Positions 6,597 through 13,569 of a stretch of 13,569 nucleotides of DNA are shown here, piece after piece; position 1 is the first letter of the stretch, and each line of letters starts with the position of its first letter. The position numbers were made by a program, and so were the translations under genes. Source of the stretch: DASVUC01 sp036387255 (GTDB lineage Bacteria > Planctomycetota > Phycisphaerae > Tepidisphaerales > Tepidisphaeraceae); the NCBI GenBank assembly GCA_036387255.1, contig DASVUC010000046.1, positions 1 to 13,569 of the forward strand, read 5' to 3'. The notes under the pieces are model-generated. The model was not told where the DNA came from. It saw only the letters and a list, made by a program, of their open reading frames with translations, and did no database searches.

Positions 6597-7586
6597 ATGA
6601 ACGCGAAGATCAAAGCATCACTTGGCTTGTTGGGTGCGCTGGCGCTGGCGGCTTGTGCGGATCAGGGAGCGGGGCGCAATGTGAATGCGGCGCCGACGGG
6701 GTCGGCGGCTGCGGGAACATCAGGCCAGGTGCACACGATCGAGATGCCGAAATTTCAGTCGGATTTGCCCGAAGGTCCTGGGAGGGAGCTGGTGGCGACC
6801 GCTTGCCTGAGTTGTCACTCCACGCGGTACATCGCGATGCAGCCGCCGCTGAATGCGGCAAAGTGGGAAGAGAATGTCCGGAAGATGATGAAGACCTTCG
6901 GGGCGCCCATCGCGGAGGACCAGGTGCAGCCGATCGTGCAGTACCTGATGGCGACGCGGGAATCGAAAATCAGTTCCGGCTCGTGGATCGTGCGCGCGGC
7001 GAACACCGAGCGGAAGGCGACACCGAAGCTGGATCTAACGTCCGCGAATCTGGAGAAGGGGAAGGCGGTCTACGCGCGGGCGTGTGCGTCGTGCCATGGT
7101 GAGAAGGGCGCGGGGAACGGTGTGTCGGCGGGACCGCTGCTGCCGCGTCCGACGAACCTGACGCACGCGGCGTACTCGCGCGAGTTCATGGCCGACGCAA
7201 TTTTCAACGGCGTCCCCGCGACCGCGATGCCCGGGTTCTCGACGCTTTCGCAGGATGATCTGCGGGATGTGGTGGCGTATTCACTGAGCCTGGGGCAGAA
7301 ACCTGCGGATGCGAAAGCGTCAGGGGATGTGGCGGTGGCGAAGGACCTTTACCAGCAGCATTGCATGAATTGTCATGGCGCGGATGGCGCGGGAGATGGG
7401 ATCGCTGCCGGCACCTCGCCGCGGCCGCCGGCCAATTTCAAGGTGAAGCAGCCGACAAACCACCACGCGATGATGATCATCTCCGACGGCGTGGCAGGAT
7501 CGACCATGCCGCAGTGGAAGGCAAAGCTTTCCGAAGCGCAGCGCATGCAGCTCGCGGAGTATGTGCGGGGGTTCTATCAGGAGTGA
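6597..7586 (+). CDS. Lipid-anchored triheme cytochrome c, SorB-like domain fused to a diheme module
   Basis: A 329-aa lipoprotein cytochrome. The leader ends in lipobox LALAAC with Cys20, followed by a Gly/Ala/Ser-rich linker. Three CxxCH heme sites are visible: CLSCH (70-74), CASCH (163-167) and CMNCH (256-260). The first domain (about 57-120: GRELVATACLSCHS, KWEENVRKMMKTFGAPI, IVQYLMATRE) resembles SorB, the small c552 subunit of sulfite dehydrogenase. The second and third are repeats of one class I cytochrome module, both with CHGxxGAGxG and a likely axial Met (M211 in TAMPGF, M304 in STMPQW). The start is fixed by AAGGAG (6585-6590), which overlaps the preceding stop codon, 6 bases before the ATG. 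The 10-bp gap implies co-translation with the sulfite oxidase. Its likely job is to accept electrons there and pass them to a terminal oxidase or other carrier. Confidence 0.9.
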   Translation: MNAKIKASLGLLGALALAACADQGAGRNVNAAPTGSAAAGTSGQVHTIEMPKFQSDLPEGPGRELVATACLSCHSTRYIAMQPPLNAAKWEENVRKMMKTFGAPIAEDQVQPIVQYLMATRESKISSGSWIVRAANTERKATPKLDLTSANLEKGKAVYARACASCHGEKGAGNGVSAGPLLPRPTNLTHAAYSREFMADAIFNGVPATAMPGFSTLSQDDLRDVVAYSLSLGQKPADAKASGDVAVAKDLYQQHCMNCHGADGAGDGIAAGTSPRPPANFKVKQPTNHHAMMIISDGVAGSTMPQWKAKLSEAQRMQLAEYVRGFYQE

Positions 7587-7622
7587 TGTTTGTTGCAGCA
7601 CCGGTTCAACGGGCCCACGGAA

Positions 7623-8390
7623 TTAACGTGAGCCGGCGGACATCAAGCGGTGATCGCTGCCGACGCGGAGAATGTGTTCCGCCATCAGTTCGTCGATGAC
7701 TTGCTGGTGGATGTCGGGGGTGGCGGTGACGATGAGTTGTCCGCTGAGCTCCTGCACGGCGCCGCTGATGCCGCCTTGGCTGCGCCAGGTGAGCGGGTGA
7801 ATCCCCTGGACTTTGCGGATGATCGCAGCAACCTGCTTGTCGCGCTCGGGGCCGGCAGGGGCGGTGATGCCGTCGCGGACGTCGTAGACGCGCGTGATGG
7901 TGTTCCGGGAAACTTGATCTTTGGTCGAGATGGTAAGGATGCCTTCGTCGATGACGTAGTCGAGAGAGACGCGGTCGCTTCCGATCTCGATGAGAAGTTT
8001 GTTCAGACCATCGCGGGCTGTGAGGTTGGTCAGGCGGCACGTGACAGGGAGGTCGCGTTTGAGACCGATCTTCTCCAGGCTTTTCCAGTCAACGAAGATG
8101 GAGAGGCCTGTGCGGTTGCGGAATTGATCGATGGCTTCAGCGAGCGCTGTGCCGGAAAATTTCAGTTCGGGCAGCGGCTTTTGCAGGTTGGCCAGGACCT
8201 GTTCATTCGCCAGGCGGATCTTTCGCTGCTCGGGCGTTTCCCGTCGTTCCTGAACGAGATTCGCTTCAGTGGCACGCACCGATCCAGCTACGGCGTCGGA
8301 GGCGCTGGGACGGGTCGTTGGCTGACGATGCGGCTGGGAGGCGCAGCCGGCGAGGAGGGCGGTGGTGAGGATCAGCGGGGTGAGTCGCAT
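7623..8390 (-). CDS. Lipoprotein with secretin/TonB short N-terminal (STN)-like domain
   Basis: A 255-aa exported lipoprotein: MRLTPLILTTALLAGC gives a clean lipobox with Cys16, then a Thr/Ser/Arg linker and a charged helix (about 43-70). Residues 74-155 (LKFSGTALAEAIDQFRNRTG, RDGLNKLLIEIGSDRVSLDYVIDEGILTIST in consecutive pieces) match the STN-type fold, and 165-238 (TRVYDVRDG, QVAAIIRKVQGIHPLTW, GQLIVTATPDIHQQVIDEL) look like a secretin N-domain. No beta-barrel follows, so this is not a secretin itself. Similar barrel-less proteins are common in planctomycetes and may act as scaffolds or in secretion and sensing; the role is unknown. GGAG lies 4 bases before ATG 8390. It is the last gene of the - strand sulfatase series, 64 bp after the GH-like gene, and converges on the cytochrome gene with only 36 bp between. 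Confidence 0.78.
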   Translation of the reverse strand: MRLTPLILTTALLAGCASQPHRQPTTRPSASDAVAGSVRATEANLVQERRETPEQRKIRLANEQVLANLQKPLPELKFSGTALAEAIDQFRNRTGLSIFVDWKSLEKIGLKRDLPVTCRLTNLTARDGLNKLLIEIGSDRVSLDYVIDEGILTISTKDQVSRNTITRVYDVRDGITAPAGPERDKQVAAIIRKVQGIHPLTWRSQGGISGAVQELSGQLIVTATPDIHQQVIDELMAEHILRVGSDHRLMSAGSR

Positions 8391-8454
8391 GCGATCTCCG
8401 TTGTTGACGTCACAAGGTTAACCGGCTCATCGCTGGACGCGAAAACAAATTTAT

Positions 8455-9306
8455 TCAACGGACCCGTGGGCGTTCTTCGGCGGAGAAGGATTCGTTGCCG
8501 GAGAGGGCGCGGGCGTCGGCCAGGTTCCAGACGGCCCCGTTCTCGTGGAAGACGCCTTGGGTGGTGCCGTCGGATTCGCTTCTGACCATGAGGGAAGAGA
8601 TGAAGTTGCCGACGGTGGCTTCCTCGATGACGGAGCTGAACTGGAGGTAGGGGGATCGCCAGCAAGTGAGGATGATGGGGCGGTTAAGAATCTCCTGCGT
8701 CTGCCGCGCCAGTTCGAGCTGCCGCTGGAGCAACACTTCGTCACCCCCATGCTGCTGGAGTTGGAGCAGGTCCAGGCCGAGGTCCTGGATGAGGCGGTGA
8801 TCTTCGAGCCGGTTTGCGCCGAAGGTGAGGGGGAGGGATTTGCGGTGGCGGGAGGCGCGGAGGAACATCTGGCGGGTGAACTTGAACTCGGCCGTCGTCT
8901 GCGGACGATTGACGATCTCCAGCGCCAGCACGCGGTGCTCATGGCTCCAGCGCTGCATGAACCAATTGACGTAATCTTCCACGGCGTTCCACTTCGATGC
9001 CTCGCCGATCGTCCCAGCGCCGGGCGACGGAACGGTGCAATCGAAAAGGACGGGGAGGATGCGGATCTTGTGATGCCACGCGGAGTGGAGCAGGTGATAA
9101 AGGGAATTCTCAAGGCGGTTGCGGTCTTCGAGCCAGAACTCGTAGCTGAGGAAGATGCGCAGGGCGTTGAGTTTGAGCTTTGCGGCATACCCGAGATCGC
9201 GCTCGATGGTGGCGCGGTCGTAGCGCTGCCACATCTCGTGGGCGGTGGCAGAGGGCGCGGTGAGGTAAACGGCGCCGCGGATCTTGGAGGCGTCGTCGAT
9301 GGTCAT
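8455..9306 (-). CDS. Glycoside-hydrolase-like (GH5/clan-A type) protein lacking both catalytic glutamates
   Basis: A 283-aa protein without signal peptide that looks like a TIM-barrel glycosidase: RGAVYLTA (10-17), ERDLGYAAKLKLNALRIFLSY (first 20 at 35-54), HKIRILPVLFD (79-89), YVNWFMQRW (112-120), HRVLALEIVNRP (124-135) and RPIILTCW (209-216). In active relatives the strand-4 motif ends NEP, with Glu as acid/base; here it is N133-R134-P135. Strand 7 normally ends TEW or TEY with the nucleophile; here it is T214-C215-W216. Both codons read clearly (CGT at 8907-8905, TGC at 8664-8662). It is therefore probably catalytically dead, or uses another chemistry, and could bind carbohydrate. Its ATG overlaps the stop of the sulfatase gene (ATGA), so it is translationally coupled to it. 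The missing leader would place it in the cytoplasm, unlike its secreted partner. The C-terminal 55 residues resemble a Laminin_G/DUF-style tail only vaguely. Confidence 0.7.
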   Translation of the reverse strand: MTIDDASKIRGAVYLTAPSATAHEMWQRYDRATIERDLGYAAKLKLNALRIFLSYEFWLEDRNRLENSLYHLLHSAWHHKIRILPVLFDCTVPSPGAGTIGEASKWNAVEDYVNWFMQRWSHEHRVLALEIVNRPQTTAEFKFTRQMFLRASRHRKSLPLTFGANRLEDHRLIQDLGLDLLQLQQHGGDEVLLQRQLELARQTQEILNRPIILTCWRSPYLQFSSVIEEATVGNFISSLMVRSESDGTTQGVFHENGAVWNLADARALSGNESFSAEERPRVR

Positions 9307-10703
9307 GAGCCGAAGTCAGGCTTGCCGGGGAAGTGGTCGTGCAGGCGTTTCTTCATCTCGGCGAGAACTTCGGCGTGAGCGGGATCTTCCAAGAGGTTCT
9401 TCACCTCCGCCGGATCCGATTGCTCGTCGTAAAGCTCTGCGCCGGCTCGGCCGTCGTTCCATTCGGTGTAGCGATAGCGGTCGGTGCGGACGGATCTGCC
9501 GTACCCTTTTTCCTTGTAGCGCATGACCTGGGTGAAGGCTTGGTCTTTGCCGGGGGCGGAGACGTTGTTGAGGAGCGGGACGAAGCTTTTGCCTTGCAGC
9601 GTTGCAGGTGGCGTGAGGCCGGCGAGTTCGGCGAGGGTGGGATAAAGGTCAACGGATTCCACAATGCCGCGGGCGACTTTGCCTTGTTGGGTTGCGTTGG
9701 GCGGGACGATGACAAGCGGCACCTGGCAGGTCTGGTCAAAGAGGGTCATCTTCTGCCACTCGTGGTGCTGGCCGAGCAGGTAACCGTGGTCAGAGATGAA
9801 GACGATGATGGTGTTGTCGGCGAGGCCGAGATTGTCGAGTTCGTCAACGACGCGCCCCGCCTGGGCATCCATAAAGCTGGTGGTGGCGTGGTAGGCGCGG
9901 ATGGATTCTCGGCGGCCGCGCTCGTCCATGCCCATGTCGGCCTTGCTGTGTTGGAAGGAGAGTTCCGGTTTGCCGTCGCGATCATTGTCGGCGACGTTGG
10001 GAACCTTGATCTGGTCCATCGGATACAGATCAAAGTATGACTTCGGCGCGAGCTCGGGGACGTGCGGGCGGACGAAGCCGACGGCGAGGAAGAACGAGCC
10101 ATTCTTGTTGTCGTTGAGGAGGCGGATGGCTTCGTCGGCGGCTTGATAGTCTGCCTGCTCGCGACCATCGCCGGCGAGGATGACGCGGCGGAAGGCCTGC
10201 CCGTCCTTGGGATTGGGGGTGTACTCGTCGCCGTCGTGGGAGAACTCCGCGCCTTTAGGATTGAAGGTGGAATCCCATGACTCCGGATCATCAGGGCCGG
10301 GCGTACCGACGCCGCTGGGGATGCCGAGATGGTAGATCTTGCCAACCCGCATGGAGCGGTAGCCGTTGTTGCGAAAGAGCTGGGGGAGGGTGACCAGATC
10401 TTTGATCTTGTGTCGGACAGGGAGATCGTTTTTCAGCACGCCGACAGTCTCAGGGCGCAGGCCGCTCATGAACGAGCAGCGGCTCGGACCGCACAGGGGA
10501 TATTGGCAATAGGCGCGATCGAAACGAATGCCGCGGCCGGCGAGCTTGTCGATGTTGGGTGTCGACATCTTCGCGCCGTAGCAGCCGAGATCGACGCGCA
10601 GATCATCAGAGATGATGAAGAGGACGTTCGGTTTTCGCGCTTGTGCGTGCGCGGCGAGTGCGAGAACGCAGACAACAATTACAGCGATAAGCCATTTGGG
10701 CAT
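9303..10703 (-). CDS. Secreted sulfatase, iduronate-2-sulfatase-like
   Basis: A 466-aa type I sulfatase. The Sec signal peptide is MPKWLIAVIVVCVLALAAHA. The formylglycine site is C71 in LCGPSRCSFMSG (CxPSR), metal ligands D33/D34 are in FIISDDLR, and the C-terminal metal pair D305/H306 is in FISDHGYLLGQHHEWQK. GKIYHLG (121-127) and VGFVRPHVP (208-216) are typical of the iduronate-2-sulfatase branch. Length fits the family. The start has an excellent GGAGGAGG at 10715-10708, immediately next to a 19-bp-stem hairpin. The enzyme hydrolyses sulfate esters, likely on a polysaccharide, in the periplasm or at the surface. No sulfatase-maturing enzyme (FGE or anSME) lies in the window. It is the third sulfatase in the series, 78 bp after the second, and overlaps the GH-like gene by 4 bp. 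Confidence 0.9.
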   Translation of the reverse strand: MPKWLIAVIVVCVLALAAHAQARKPNVLFIISDDLRVDLGCYGAKMSTPNIDKLAGRGIRFDRAYCQYPLCGPSRCSFMSGLRPETVGVLKNDLPVRHKIKDLVTLPQLFRNNGYRSMRVGKIYHLGIPSGVGTPGPDDPESWDSTFNPKGAEFSHDGDEYTPNPKDGQAFRRVILAGDGREQADYQAADEAIRLLNDNKNGSFFLAVGFVRPHVPELAPKSYFDLYPMDQIKVPNVADNDRDGKPELSFQHSKADMGMDERGRRESIRAYHATTSFMDAQAGRVVDELDNLGLADNTIIVFISDHGYLLGQHHEWQKMTLFDQTCQVPLVIVPPNATQQGKVARGIVESVDLYPTLAELAGLTPPATLQGKSFVPLLNNVSAPGKDQAFTQVMRYKEKGYGRSVRTDRYRYTEWNDGRAGAELYDEQSDPAEVKNLLEDPAHAEVLAEMKKRLHDHFPGKPDFGS

Positions 10704-10707
10704 GAAT

Positions 10708-10715
10708 CCTCCTCC
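10708..10715 (-). promoter_or_regulatory. Strong Shine-Dalgarno abutting a hairpin
   Basis: On the - strand GGAGGAGG precedes ATG 10703 by 4 bases. Its first G (10715) is also the last base of the hairpin stem at 10715-10773, so folding of the hairpin would place the site right at the stem foot. Confidence 0.65.
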
Positions 10716-10773
10716 GTAGCATGGGCATCTTGCACATGGCCAGCGAAAACGCGGGCAAGATGCCCGTGCTACG
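10715..10773. repeat. Imperfect inverted repeat, 19-bp arms
   Basis: The left arm is CGTAGCATGGGCATCTTGC (10715-10733) and the right arm is GCAAGATGCCCGTGCTACG (10755-10773); they are complementary at 18 of 19 positions around a 21-base loop. The single exception is a G-U wobble if read from the + strand and an A-C mismatch in the - strand transcript. The element occupies most of the 78-bp gap between the second and first sulfatase genes. A diverged relative lies at 4766-4790. It resembles dispersed intergenic palindromes and has no T-run for termination. Confidence 0.75.
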
Positions 10774-10781
10774 TGCGGCGG

Positions 10782-12167
10782 TCACTCGTCCTGCTTGGAG
10801 CGGCCATCCGATGCTGGCTTCGATTCCTTGGTTGGTCTTTTCGCCTTGGCGGCGATGGTCATGGTCGCATACCACTGCTCGAGTTCCTTCTGCATTTCCC
10901 TGGCTTGCTTCTCGTGCAGGGCGCGGCGGTCGATGCGTTCGGCGGGGTCGGCTTCGACGTCGTACATTTCGGGTTTGGTGTTGTTGCCGTTGAAGATGAG
11001 TTTGAGGTTGCCGCGCATGGCGGCAAGCTGCTTGGCCCCGTCTTCGTCCCATTCAAAAAAGAGCGTGCGCTGGGGGCCCTTCGCCTTGCCCATGAAGACG
11101 TCGATGAGGTTTGCGCCGTCGATGTTCCACTTCTTCTCGATGGGCGCACCCGCAATGGCACAGAAGGTGGGGAAGAGGTCGATCATGTGGACGATCTCGT
11201 GAGACTCAGCGCCGGCGGGCACGTGGCCTGGCCAGCGGACGATTCCGGGGACGCGAGCGCCGCCTTCCCAGAGCGTGCGCTTCTGGCCGCGGAACGGTTT
11301 GTTTGAGTCAAGCACCACCGTCGCCCCTTTCTGAATGGTCTCAAAAGTTGCACCGTGGTCGGAGGTGAAGACGACAACGGTGTTTTCATCAAGGCCCGCT
11401 TCGCGGAGCGTCTTCATCAGGCGGCCAACTTCTTTATCCATCTGCGTGATCTGGGCGGCGTAGGTGGCGACGGTTTTCGACCGCGCGTCTTTGCTGTCCG
11501 TGAACTTGTCGAGGTGGCTTCTCACTTCGTCTTCGGGCGCTTCCTGCAAGCCGTGGGGAGCGATGAAGGGAACGTAGCAGAAGAACGGCTGATCCTTGTG
11601 GCGGTTGATGAAGTCAATCGCGCGATCGGCGAAGAGGGTGTCGGCGTATCCCTTCACCGGCTTTTCTTCGCGGCCCTCGAAAAGCTTCTTGGGAAACTTT
11701 TCCCACGCGGCTCGAGCTTCGGTGTAGCCGAAGAATTCGTCGAAGCCTTGATCCATGGGGTGCGTGTATTGGGTGGCGCCGGGGCGGGGTGCGCCGTGAT
11801 GCCATTTGCCGAAGAGGCCCGTGGCATAGCCTTTTGTCTTGAGCGCTTCGGCGATGGTGGTTTCTTCGGAGGGAAGATCCAGGGAGCTGTTTCCGGTGAC
11901 GCCGTTGTGAATGGAATATCGACCCGTCATCAGAGCCGCGCGACTCGGCGCGCAGACGACCGACGCGGCGTAAAAGCGCTTGTAGTTGGTTCCTTCTTTA
12001 GCGAGCTGGTCGAGGTTGGGCGTGTGCCACTCGGTCCGCCCGTTGAACGAGACGTCGCCCCACCCCAGATCGTCGGCGAGGATCATCACGATGTTCGGCG
12101 GGCGGTCGGCGGCAAAGGCTTTTGAGATGAGGAGCAAGAGGACCAGCAGGAAAGAGAGTCGCTTCAT
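10782..12167 (-). CDS. Secreted sulfatase, arylsulfatase A / GalNAc-6-sulfatase-like
   Basis: A 461-aa type I sulfatase. The start ATG 12167 is set by the signal peptide MKRLSFLLVLLLLISKAFAA; the frame is open upstream to 12311 but those residues are Cys/Arg-rich and not leader-like. Metal ligands D32/D33 sit in MILADDLGWGD, the formylglycine Cys is C72 in VVCAPSRAALMTGR (CxPSR), GKWHHG (120-125) carries the usual Lys and His, IAPHG gives H205, and FTSDHG gives D270/H271. The family's C-terminal strand block follows (FFEWDEDGAKQLAAMRG, YDVEADPAE), ending in a Lys-rich tail. No convincing Shine-Dalgarno is seen before the start. It lies 131 bp after the upstream sulfatase gene and 78 bp before the next. 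Substrate unknown; a sulfated polysaccharide or its oligosaccharides is likely from context. Confidence 0.9.
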   Translation of the reverse strand: MKRLSFLLVLLLLISKAFAADRPPNIVMILADDLGWGDVSFNGRTEWHTPNLDQLAKEGTNYKRFYAASVVCAPSRAALMTGRYSIHNGVTGNSSLDLPSEETTIAEALKTKGYATGLFGKWHHGAPRPGATQYTHPMDQGFDEFFGYTEARAAWEKFPKKLFEGREEKPVKGYADTLFADRAIDFINRHKDQPFFCYVPFIAPHGLQEAPEDEVRSHLDKFTDSKDARSKTVATYAAQITQMDKEVGRLMKTLREAGLDENTVVVFTSDHGATFETIQKGATVVLDSNKPFRGQKRTLWEGGARVPGIVRWPGHVPAGAESHEIVHMIDLFPTFCAIAGAPIEKKWNIDGANLIDVFMGKAKGPQRTLFFEWDEDGAKQLAAMRGNLKLIFNGNNTKPEMYDVEADPAERIDRRALHEKQAREMQKELEQWYATMTIAAKAKRPTKESKPASDGRSKQDE

Positions 12168-12298
12168 GAGGCTAAGAGTCTTGCAGCAACGTAGGAAAAA
12201 GGGAAGAGGTTTGCGATCCGCGTATTCAAGAAGATCGGCGCGTCTGCTGTAGCACCGGTTCTTCTTTAACAACCTCGCAGGATAACAAGACCGCGTTA
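12168..12298. other. Intergenic gap between two sulfatase genes
   Basis: This 131-bp gap holds no small gene that I can support. It contains GTAGCACCGGTTC (12249-12261), which matches 12 of 13 bases at 7595-7607 in the gap between the cytochrome and STN genes, so it may be a dispersed half-palindrome. It also contains GATAAC and GTTATC (12281-12286, 12295-12300), a 6-bp stem at the end of the upstream sulfatase gene without a U-run. Confidence 0.35.
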
Positions 12299-13569
12299 TC
12301 AGCGCGGCCATTTGAATTGATCATCTTTGGTGCGCTTGAGCCAAGCGACCAGGCGGCTGGAGAGATCATCTTGAATGGACTTGGCTTCGGCGGTGCCGTA
12401 GAGGTTGTGGTCTTCAAGAGGATCTTTCGCGACGTCGTAGAGCTCGGGTTTGCTGTCGGCGTTATCCCAGACAATGAGCTTATGTGTCGCGGTGCGGATG
12501 GAGCGGTAGGCCTTGGTTCCGAAGCGATCGCTCTGGTTGTCGGCGAATTCGACGAAGGCTTCGTTGAAGTTCTTGTCCGCGCCGGATTCGCCGGCGAGGA
12601 GCGCGGACATGTCCCGCCCGACAAAGGTGTCCGGCACTTTCGCGCCCGCAAGTGCGAGGAACGTCGGCGGCAGGTCAATGCTGGAGACGCAGGCTTCGTT
12701 CTTTCCCTTGAGCTTCACGCCGGCGCCTTTGATCATCAGCGGCGTCCGGGCGGAAGCTTCGTAGGGAACGACTTTGCCGGCGGCGCCTTTGGCTCCGATG
12801 CCCTTCTGCCCCATCATGAAACCGTTGTCGCCGAGGAAGACGAACATCGTGTTGTCGGCGAGGCCGGCTTCTGTGATGGCTTTTTCAATCCGCCCGCTGA
12901 TCAAGTCGGCGAGGCTGGTGGCCTTGTAGTAGCTGAGGAAGTTGTGGTGCGGGATCTTTTCCGGGAAGCCCGGAGGAAGCAGGTCATCACTCTTTTTGCC
13001 TTCATAGAGGTTGGCGATTTCCGGTGGGTTGGGATTCCACGGCGTGTGCGGACACGTCAGCGCCAGCCACATGAAGAACGGCTTCTCCTTCGCGGCGTCG
13101 CTCTTAAGGAACTCCTCGGCGTCCTTGGAGAAGGCGATGTTGGTGTAGTCGGCGTTGTCGTGCGGCTTGCGGGAGTTTCCCTTGGCGAGCGGCTCGCCGC
13201 GATAGAGACCGCCGCCGCCCGGGAGCCAGGTGCGCACGTCGGTGAAGCCGCTTTCCCAAGGCTCCACGTCCAGATGCCACTTCCCAACCAGAACCGTGAG
13301 ATACCCCGCATCCTGGAGAAGCTGGGGGAGGAACGGACCCTTAAGGCCCTTCGTTCCCGTAGCTTCGGGGCGCTGGTATTGATTGGAGAGCCAGCCGTTC
13401 TGGTGCGGAACGACGCCGGTGAGGAGCGAGGCGCGCACGGGCGAGCATTGCGGAACCACGACGGTGCTTTGATGAAAGTAAACGCCTTCGCTGCACAGGC
13501 GGTCGAGGTTGGGCGTGTGGATCTTGGGGTTACCCGCTGCGCCGAGCGCGTCGAACCGCTGATCATCCG
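12299..13569 (-). CDS. Sulfatase, N-terminus cut by the window edge
   Basis: A partial type I sulfatase; 422 residues are visible and the frame runs off the right edge. The visible part begins DDQRFDALG, which contains the N-terminal metal Asp pair, so only the signal peptide and first strand (some 30-40 residues) are missing. The formylglycine site is C41 in PQCSPVRASLLTG, that is CxPxR with Val instead of the usual Ser or Ala. GKWHLD (99-104 approx.) and FLGDNGFMMGQ carry the other active-site residues. An internal GTG at 13459 could be mistaken for the start, but it lies inside the conserved block. The C-terminus (YDVAKDPLEDHNL) is typical. It is the first of three sulfatases on this strand and probably the one nearest the promoter, which is outside the window. 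Confidence 0.88.
   Translation of the reverse strand, partial: DDQRFDALGAAGNPKIHTPNLDRLCSEGVYFHQSTVVVPQCSPVRASLLTGVVPHQNGWLSNQYQRPEATGTKGLKGPFLPQLLQDAGYLTVLVGKWHLDVEPWESGFTDVRTWLPGGGGLYRGEPLAKGNSRKPHDNADYTNIAFSKDAEEFLKSDAAKEKPFFMWLALTCPHTPWNPNPPEIANLYEGKKSDDLLPPGFPEKIPHHNFLSYYKATSLADLISGRIEKAITEAGLADNTMFVFLGDNGFMMGQKGIGAKGAAGKVVPYEASARTPLMIKGAGVKLKGKNEACVSSIDLPPTFLALAGAKVPDTFVGRDMSALLAGESGADKNFNEAFVEFADNQSDRFGTKAYRSIRTATHKLIVWDNADSKPELYDVAKDPLEDHNLYGTAEAKSIQDDLSSRLVAWLKRTKDDQFKWPR

Noticed and set aside
7587..7622. Shared bidirectional terminator between the convergent cytochrome and STN genes
   Set aside because: No stable stem with T-run could be found in the 36 bp.
7650..8585. 311-codon + strand frame
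   Set aside because: It is antisense to the STN lipoprotein and the end of the GH-like gene, with no domain or ribosome binding site.
10329..12125. Long + strand frames across the sulfatase genes
   Set aside because: They are shadows of sulfatases with complete active sites on the - strand.
12281..12300. GATAAC/GTTATC hairpin as a terminator of the upstream sulfatase gene
   Set aside because: The stem is only 6 bp and AT-rich, it overlaps the stop codon and no U-run follows on the - strand.
1..13569. CRISPR array, tRNA, rRNA, riboswitch, intact insertion sequence or toxin-antitoxin pair
   Set aside because: No regularly spaced repeats, cloverleaf, conserved RNA core, transposase or toxin family was recognised on either strand by eye.

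Overview
This 13.6 kb window is GC-rich and densely coded, with lipoproteins, Tat and Sec exported enzymes and a tandem run of formylglycine-type sulfatases. Together with an STN-domain lipoprotein, a BNR_4 propeller and a PqqD-like/FtsX-like cluster, this points to a Planctomycetota chromosome (perhaps Phycisphaerae). A Verrucomicrobiota host is the main alternative. No rRNA, tRNA, CRISPR array or intact insertion sequence was seen.

Left part (1-2805, + strand): a CPBP-family membrane protease whose frame is open to the left edge, an unrecognised 162-aa soluble protein, and a secreted BNR_4 beta-propeller protein related to polysaccharide lyases. Next to it, at about 2785-3010 on the - strand, lies what looks like the frameshifted and internally deleted remnant of a Uma2-family (DUF820) nuclease gene.

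Middle part: a - strand cluster, PqqD-like protein (5224-4796), compact FtsX/MacB-like permease (4666-3968) and LolD/MacB-like ATPase (3814-3011), looks like a small exporter with an associated PqqD-type binding protein. Dispersed palindromic repeats fill both of its internal gaps. Divergent from it on the + strand is a two-gene unit (5324-7586): a Tat-exported molybdopterin sulfite oxidase homologue and a lipid-anchored triheme cytochrome c. The first heme domain of the cytochrome resembles the SorB partner of SorA sulfite dehydrogenases. This is a plausible periplasmic sulfite-to-cytochrome electron path.

Right part (13569-7623, - strand): three secreted sulfatases (the most upstream cut by the window edge), then a GH-fold protein joined to the last sulfatase by an ATGA overlap, then an STN-domain lipoprotein. 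With the BNR_4 protein the set suggests degradation of sulfated, possibly uronate-containing, polysaccharide. The sulfite oxidase could serve sulfur metabolism in the same cell, but nothing in the sequence proves that link.

The most notable points are a glycoside-hydrolase-like protein lacking both expected catalytic glutamates and coupled to a sulfatase, the SorB-diheme fusion cytochrome, the PqqD plus miniature ABC exporter cluster, the Uma2 remnant, and a 19-bp-stem hairpin directly against a sulfatase ribosome binding site with a diverged relative elsewhere in the window.
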